Assembly (NCBI GenBank): GCA_963781665.1
Contig: CAWAGA010000002.1
Span: forward strand, 2,356,001-2,420,000
DNA from: JAJYIW01 sp963781665
Lineage (GTDB): Bacteria; Chloroflexota; Anaerolineae; Anaerolineales; Anaerolineaceae
Length of the DNA stretch: 64,000 nt
Direction of reading: 5' to 3'
A program made the position numbers and the translations under genes. Each line of letters starts with the position of its first letter. Position 1 is the stretch's first letter. Below, piece by piece: positions 59,619-64,000 of this stretch. The notes under the pieces were generated by a model. That model ran no database searches, had not been told where the DNA came from, and saw only the letters and a program-made list of their open reading frames with translations.

Positions 59619-60824
59619 TCAGGCGTTGAAAAGGCTTATAAAAGCATTGACCACAATCGGGTCAAAATGAGACCCGGAACATCTTTTTAGTTCTTCGATG
59701 GCCTCTACATGAGTACGGGCGGACCTGTAGGAGCGTCCATTGGTAATCGCGCTGTAGGCGTCGATCACGGCCAGGATGCGACTGCCCAGGGGAATTGCTT
59801 CCCCTTCAAGTCCTTTTGGATATCCGCTTCCATCAAAATGCTCATGATGGCTGAGTATGTATATTGCCACCTGCGAAAGGTTCGATACTTTAAGAACGAT
59901 TTCAGCGCCAATTTTGGGATGCTGCCTGACGTTGACCCATTCCTCGTCCGTCAATGGTCCTGGCCTGAGGAGAATATTATCGGGCACACCGATTTTACCG
60001 ATATCGTGAAGCAAGGCTGCCCAACGGATGGCCTGGATTTCATTTCCGGTGCAACTTAATTTCTTGGCAACTTTTTCAGCATAGTCAGCCATTTGACTGC
60101 CATGGTTGCCGGTATAGAGGTCGCGCGCTTCAATCGCCTTTGCCAACGCTAAAACGGTTTCGAGCCGGTTTTCTTCGAGCCTGTGAGAAAGGCGCGCCCG
60201 GTCGATCGCACTGGCTGCCTGGTTGGCAACGACGGAAGCCATAATAAGCTGGTCTTCAGTGAATTGAAAATCGTTGAGAGCCTGTTCGTCACCCAGGATC
60301 ATCAGGCCAATCGGAACCGTCTCGACCCGCAGCGGGATCAGGCAGATGCTGGTTGCATATTGGAGCTCAAACCCGAAACGCTCCTTATTGGTCAAATCTT
60401 TATCGCTCTGCTTGATGATCACAGGATTTTCACTCAAGAGGGCGTGTTCATATATTTTATTGAGTAAGTAAGGTTCGGTTTTGCCTTTCAACCAGCGAAA
60501 TGCTAAGGGTACGGAATGATAAGCTGCCTGGCAAACGAAAGATCCATCAGGTTCCAGCGTGAGAATTCGGCAATATGTGACCTGAACCAGGTTGACCGCC
60601 CGCCGAGTGATGCTATCCAACAAGTTATCCATCGAGTTGGTGGCTATTAATTGGCGGCTGTAGTCAGAGAGCTCTTCCATTTTGTGAAAGTTCCACCGCC
60701 TGAATTGTGGCAGCTTGTTTTTCGAAGAAAGCGGTCGTAAATAACCGTCTTCCGGTGACTGATAGGCGGCTTCCCTCTCGTTCTGATGACCGAGAGCAGG
60801 TCGGAATAATCCAGAATTGTTCAT
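59619..60824 (-). CDS. GAF-HD-GYP signalling protein
   Basis: About 401 aa. An N-terminal GAF domain (residues about 45-200; ITRRAVNLVQVTYCRILTLE, ASVVANQAASAIDRARL) is followed by an HD-GYP phosphodiesterase domain. Its metal and signature residues are ALLHDIGKIGVPD, LSHHEHFDGSGYPKGLEGEA and AVIDAYSAITNGRSYR. These enzymes degrade cyclic di-GMP. ATG 60824 is used; the TTG at 60833 is less likely. It lies downstream of the small-peptide/DUF5317 operon on the same strand. Confidence 0.88.
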   Translation of the reverse strand: MNNSGLFRPALGHQNEREAAYQSPEDGYLRPLSSKNKLPQFRRWNFHKMEELSDYSRQLIATNSMDNLLDSITRRAVNLVQVTYCRILTLEPDGSFVCQAAYHSVPLAFRWLKGKTEPYLLNKIYEHALLSENPVIIKQSDKDLTNKERFGFELQYATSICLIPLRVETVPIGLMILGDEQALNDFQFTEDQLIMASVVANQAASAIDRARLSHRLEENRLETVLALAKAIEARDLYTGNHGSQMADYAEKVAKKLSCTGNEIQAIRWAALLHDIGKIGVPDNILLRPGPLTDEEWVNVRQHPKIGAEIVLKVSNLSQVAIYILSHHEHFDGSGYPKGLEGEAIPLGSRILAVIDAYSAITNGRSYRSARTHVEAIEELKRCSGSHFDPIVVNAFISLFNA

Positions 60825-60871
60825 AAGTTTCAAAGCTACAATGTCCTAGGCACATGTACGGGCCAAAATAA

Positions 60872-61165
60872 CTAATCGCCGGCCTGGTAAATAACCGGTC
60901 TGTTTTGGCCGATATGTACATTAGCTAGTTGCGATGCAAAATCAGCGAGTGAATTAGCCTGGATCGAGGCCAGACAATTTTTTTCTTCTTTGTCGAGGTG
61001 AAATGCTTCACCTCCATACCCGCTTGCGATTGCACCTGCCGGATTGGATAGGAGCATCTGCCGGAAGTGAGCATTGATGACTGCCGCCGTCAGGATACGA
61101 CTGATTTCCTGCTGGGGTATTCCAACCACAAAATGACTGGATACTTCTTGTTTTTTTTGTTTCAT
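60872..61165 (-). CDS. small LigA/Os1348-like protein, possible peptide precursor
   Basis: A 97-aa protein. The segment AAVINAHFRQMLLSNPAGAI, then GYGGEAFHLDKEEKNCLASI and SLADFASQLA, follows the pattern of the LigA/Franean1-type helical domain, which also occurs as the leader of some ribosomally made peptides. The tail (HIGQNRPVIYQAGD) is short and lacks a cysteine- or serine-rich core, so a modified-peptide role is doubtful. ATG 61165 overlaps the stop of the DUF5317 gene by 4 bp (ATGA), so it is translationally coupled. Confidence 0.55.
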   Translation of the reverse strand: MKQKKQEVSSHFVVGIPQQEISRILTAAVINAHFRQMLLSNPAGAIASGYGGEAFHLDKEEKNCLASIQANSLADFASQLANVHIGQNRPVIYQAGD

Positions 61166-61747
61166 GCCATTTTTTCCTTCAGCTTTCGTGGTCCACCTAA
61201 AGACCAGAGAAGCCAGAAAGTACCGATTGAAATGAGCATATCCCCAAGGCTAAAAGCGACTCGATAATGAAGCCAGGAAGGTATCAAGAACCGGTCAGAG
61301 AGGAACCAGAGCCTGGTTGTGGACATACTCAAAACAATATCCTTTCCGGTGCCGAAACGCTCGCCAACCCGCCATAACGAATCGGATATGTTCGGCCACA
61401 AGGGTGCGAATCGTTTCAGGGCTGATTGGCATCAGGCCACCATTCAGGATGATGACGAGAAAGTTGAGCACCAATCCAATCCCCATAATCCATACTCTGG
61501 GCTCTCTGCGGTTGAACCATACGAAAGCCAGAAGGATGATCTGAGAACTGACCAGTGCGAAAGGCGCCCATGTATCTGGGAATCCTTTACTCGTAACCTT
61601 CCATTGGAAAGCGATTAGTTGAGGGAGAAAAGCCAGTAATACTAACCACCAAAACTTCAGGTGGATTGACTGATATGCCCTCTTCTTCCACAGCGCTCGC
61701 AACAAGCCGGCAATCAAGCCGGCGATGAGGGCGAACAGCAGGATCAA
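61162..61747 (-). pseudogene. DUF5317 membrane protein, frameshifted
   Basis: The first frame (from TTG 61747) encodes four hydrophobic helices and the DUF5317-like block LNGGLMPISPETIRTL, then runs into an unnatural end. The second frame, from about 61400, supplies the expected continuation VGERFGTGKDIVLSMSTTRL, LIPSWLHYRVAFSLGDMLIS and TFWLLWSLGGP. One extra base near 61395-61405 separates them; joined, the product is a normal polytopic DUF5317 protein of about 194 aa. Its start overlaps the 48-aa peptide gene and its end overlaps the 97-aa gene. The function of DUF5317 is unknown. Confidence 0.75.
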
Positions 61748-61890
61748 TTACCTGTGAAACCGCCACCAGCGTCAGGGGCACCAGCTGCAAGGGCGAATAA
61801 TCCGATAGAAACGAGGAATAGGACGAAACGGATCTTTTGGGAATCAAGATGACTGGCCAGACAAATAATTTCACTCTTCAGGTTTTTCAT
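61744..61890 (-). CDS. 48-aa hydrophobic peptide with Gly-rich C-terminus
   Basis: A short gene with a strong ribosome binding site (GAGGAG, 10 bp before ATG 61890). The peptide has a polar N-terminus with one Cys (MKNLKSEIICLASHLDSQ), one hydrophobic helix (IRFVLFLVSIGLFALAAG) and ends APDAGGGFTGN. Its TGA overlaps the TTG start of the DUF5317 gene (TTGA), a coupling that argues it is real. No family is recognised. It could be a small membrane subunit or a secreted signal peptide. Confidence 0.6.
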   Translation of the reverse strand: MKNLKSEIICLASHLDSQKIRFVLFLVSIGLFALAAGAPDAGGGFTGN

Positions 61891-62008
61891 GAGAATAGTC
61901 TCCTCAATGGATTTATTAAAACTTATTATGACGAGGAGGAGGCATCCAACCAGGCATCCACAATCGCGTATTTTTACGATTTAGAGGCGGAATTTGAGAC
62001 TTATTTTG

Positions 62009-62506
62009 TTATTGGATGAGGGATTGGTACAGAGCCTGGGTAAGACCTGAAGGTGGAGCAGCCAGTTCATCGAATAACGCCCGGCGGCATTGCTCGTACT
62101 GGCGGATGACTGCTGCCCGGTTACCCATAGCGGCAAATATTTGCATGGCCAGTTGGTGGGCGTCTTCCATGCAGATGTCTTGGTCCAACGCATGCTGGCA
62201 GTACTTCAGGGCCTGGCTGTGTTGCCCCAATTCCAGGTGCAGATGGGAGATTTTGAGTAAGGTGCCGAAATAGAGTTGTTCAAGGCGTTGGCGTTCTACC
62301 AGAGACCAATCTCCATCGATCTCGGGAAGGTAAGGTCCCTTATAGAAGCGTAAAGCGGTTTTGTAATGAGCAATTTTGGTTTCTAGATCGTGGTTTTTTT
62401 CCGCCAGAGCGATCTCGCTTTGGAATAATTCGACGTCGTAGCCATAGTCCAATCCACGATTGAACCGGTATATATCGTTTTCCCACAAGATGATATCCTT
62501 ACCCAC
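62009..62506 (-). CDS. C-terminal BTAD domain of a TPR/SARP-type regulator (separated by frameshift)
   Basis: A 165-aa frame that encodes the bacterial transcriptional activator domain (BTAD): YDVELFQSEIALAEKNHDLE, GPYLPEIDGDWSLVERQRLE, and helical repeats LLKISHLHLELGQHSQALKY and EDAHQLAMQIFAAMGNRAAV. It is not an independent gene. Reading upstream in this frame gives NKLKYLFKNAIYRLRRAVG, which continues the winged helix at the end of the 62535 frame. One extra T near 62564 separates them. Confidence 0.75.
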   Translation of the reverse strand: MGKDIILWENDIYRFNRGLDYGYDVELFQSEIALAEKNHDLETKIAHYKTALRFYKGPYLPEIDGDWSLVERQRLEQLYFGTLLKISHLHLELGQHSQALKYCQHALDQDICMEDAHQLAMQIFAAMGNRAAVIRQYEQCRRALFDELAAPPSGLTQALYQSLIQ

Positions 62507-62534
62507 TGCACGGCGCAGGCGATAGATCGCATTT

Positions 62535-63998
62535 TTAAACAGGTATTTCAGTTTGTTGAAATGAGGCTTCGGGCCAGAATATCTGGCCGATCTCTTCTTT
62601 ATTCAGGCCATTAGGATAAGCCAATAATAAGAATATGATATCTCGGGCGATTATCTGGCGCCAATCAGTGCTCGACACCAAGTGGTCATTAACCTTGATC
62701 TGCATCCGCCCCAGGGCACGGATGCTTAATCTGGGTGGTCCGGCTGGGAGGACAATTGCTTTCCGTCTTAACTGATGGCGGATTTTCACCAGGTCTTGTT
62801 CGAAAAGTGCGATAGCATTTAATAAATCCGTAACCAGCCGGCCTGGCCTGGTTGTATTCTGCAAGAGGACGAGGGTCGATTTGATTTCCCTCCCGGTCGG
62901 TATCAGAGGCTGCCAGGTAGATTTATCCGGCACGAGAGCGAATAATTCGTTTAGAACCTTTTCACTTGGGTTGCTATTCGGTATGGTTTCACCGGTCGTC
63001 GTATGAAAAGTGGCAGCCGCCAGCAAGAGGAGTGCCTGGGATGCTTCGACCCGGTAACCTTCTTCTTTGAAAAAAGCAGATGAACTTTTAAGATCTGGGA
63101 ATGCAGCTTCAAAAGCTCCATTAATAAAATTTCCTCGCCCTCTTTCCAGCCGGCACAGGTTGATATCATAGTTTGATCCACTATTGAGGGCCTGCTGGTA
63201 AGCAGCTTCGATTATTGTATTCACCTGGGTGGTTTGTTGGTTTGATCGGGCCATCCAGATCTCAGCCAGGTAGAGATAAAACGATAGAAAAGGCTCTCTT
63301 AGCTCTTCTGTAATCTTCCTGGCTTGCTGGTAGGCTTCTGCAGCTTCGTAATTTGACTGTAAATCGCGATAAAGGTCACCCAGACTTGTTAAAGAAAAGG
63401 CTTCCAGGCGTGGATTGGCGCCATGACGGGCGTGCTGGACGGCTCTTTCTAAAGAGCCGGCTGCCGTCTCGTATTTGCCTTGCAGGTGTTGTAAAACACC
63501 CAGATTGTTGAGTAAATTAGCCTGCCAGGTCGAATTACCTGTAATTTGCCAAAGATCGAGGGCTTTATTGTAGGCTTCTTCAGCAGCTTCGTACTGCCCC
63601 AAAGACTTATAAGCCATACCAATTTCCATTGATAAAATCGCCACTTCCCGTTCGTCGCCTAATTTCTTAAATATAGATAATCCCTTTTCCATAGACGCCA
63701 GGGCTTCACCCAGGTTGCCTAAATTATAGAGGCTGATACCTTTAGCTCGCCAGGCTTCTGCTTCCAGTGAAGCGCGTTCGGAATGGTCGGTAATCGCGGT
63801 GAGCACTTCATCCGCATCATCAACGGCTAATTGGTAATTTCCCAACAGACGGTTGGCAGTTGACCGGCGTACCAGCGATTTTAATAAATGGTCGGTGGAA
63901 TGTGTGCTGCGTAATATCGAAATGGCCTGGTTGAGCAAACTCAACCCGTGTTTGCTGTTTCCCCGAGTAATCGCAATGGTCCCCTGGATGGAGATCAA
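62535..63998 (-). CDS. TPR-winged-helix transcriptional regulator, 5' end outside the window
   Basis: A 487-aa visible part of a large MalT/SARP-like regulator. Most of it is tetratricopeptide repeats (for example LEEAVQ-like stretches SLYNLGNLGEALASMEKGLS, YKSLGQYEAAEEAYNKALDL and LGVLQHLQGKYETAAGSLER). From about residue 421 a winged helix begins (LSIRALGRMQIKVNDH, FLLLAYPNGLNKEEIGQIFW). The frame then ends early at 62535 because of a +1 shift at about 62564. The BTAD domain follows in the other frame. The N-terminus, usually an ATPase, lies beyond 64000. Confidence 0.75.
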   Translation of the reverse strand: MISIQGTIAITRGNSKHGLSLLNQAISILRSTHSTDHLLKSLVRRSTANRLLGNYQLAVDDADEVLTAITDHSERASLEAEAWRAKGISLYNLGNLGEALASMEKGLSIFKKLGDEREVAILSMEIGMAYKSLGQYEAAEEAYNKALDLWQITGNSTWQANLLNNLGVLQHLQGKYETAAGSLERAVQHARHGANPRLEAFSLTSLGDLYRDLQSNYEAAEAYQQARKITEELREPFLSFYLYLAEIWMARSNQQTTQVNTIIEAAYQQALNSGSNYDINLCRLERGRGNFINGAFEAAFPDLKSSSAFFKEEGYRVEASQALLLLAAATFHTTTGETIPNSNPSEKVLNELFALVPDKSTWQPLIPTGREIKSTLVLLQNTTRPGRLVTDLLNAIALFEQDLVKIRHQLRRKAIVLPAGPPRLSIRALGRMQIKVNDHLVSSTDWRQIIARDIIFLLLAYPNGLNKEEIGQIFWPEASFQQTEIPV

Positions 63999-64000
63999 CC

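Overview
The window looks like a chromosomal segment of an Anaerolineae-type Chloroflexota bacterium. This is inferred from gene content: a TPR/BTAD-type regulator, a DUF5317 membrane protein, Thr-Pro-rich tethers on secreted proteins, an F420-type LLM oxidoreductase, many glycoside hydrolases and several start codons lying almost on the predicted transcription start. No rRNA or species marker is present, so the assignment is moderate. Several genes carry single-base frameshifts (xseA tail, DUF5317 gene, terminal TPR regulator, two island genes). Either the assembly keeps indel errors or some genes are decaying.

Layout. 1-4.7 kb is housekeeping: a methyltransferase, xseA-xseB, a divergent-PAP2 protein and murJ. 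4.8-8.9 kb is a small AT-rich element integrated in a tRNA-Gly(TCC) gene: an intact tRNA, a ruined tyrosine integrase, small cargo genes sharing a repeated leader, and a second tRNA copy that lacks its 5' acceptor strand. Just outside lies a 72-bp tandem repeat whose units end in a copy of the tRNA tail. 9-13.4 kb holds a dUTPase, an LRR protein, a membrane-anchored nuclease-like protein, a UroD-family protein and a broken hydrolase. 13.9-17.2 kb is a metal module: a P-type ATPase, a small membrane protein and a SmtB-like ArsR with a perfect operator. 18.6-20.3 kb is defence related: an AbiEi/AbiEii type IV toxin-antitoxin pair under a palindrome that contains the start codon, then an HsdM fragment.

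20.4-29 kb has a PadR regulator with its membrane partner, a GH36 alpha-galactosidase, a GH2 beta-mannosidase, a membrane propeller-like protein and an SDR. 29.9-32 kb is an arsenic-type operon (ArsR-ArsC fusion, second ArsC, AAA ATPase) with no efflux pump. 32-36 kb carries DegV, a tRNA with CAT anticodon and a three-gene ABC-2 exporter. 36-44 kb has toroid, GH127-like, pentaheme cytochrome, GNAT and PPIase genes.

The most unusual gene is at 44.2-48.5 kb: one 1451-codon frame joining a complete GH94-type phosphorylase, a complete UroD/MtaA-like domain and an SCP2 domain. An intact insertion sequence follows 34 bp later. Then come a heterodimeric ABC exporter behind a possible attenuator, an ECF sigma/FecR pair, a GyrA-CTD-like propeller plus Hsp70 operon, a GAF-HD-GYP protein, and a tightly overlapping operon of a 48-aa hydrophobic peptide, DUF5317 and a LigA-like small protein, next to a frameshifted TPR/BTAD regulator cut by the window edge.
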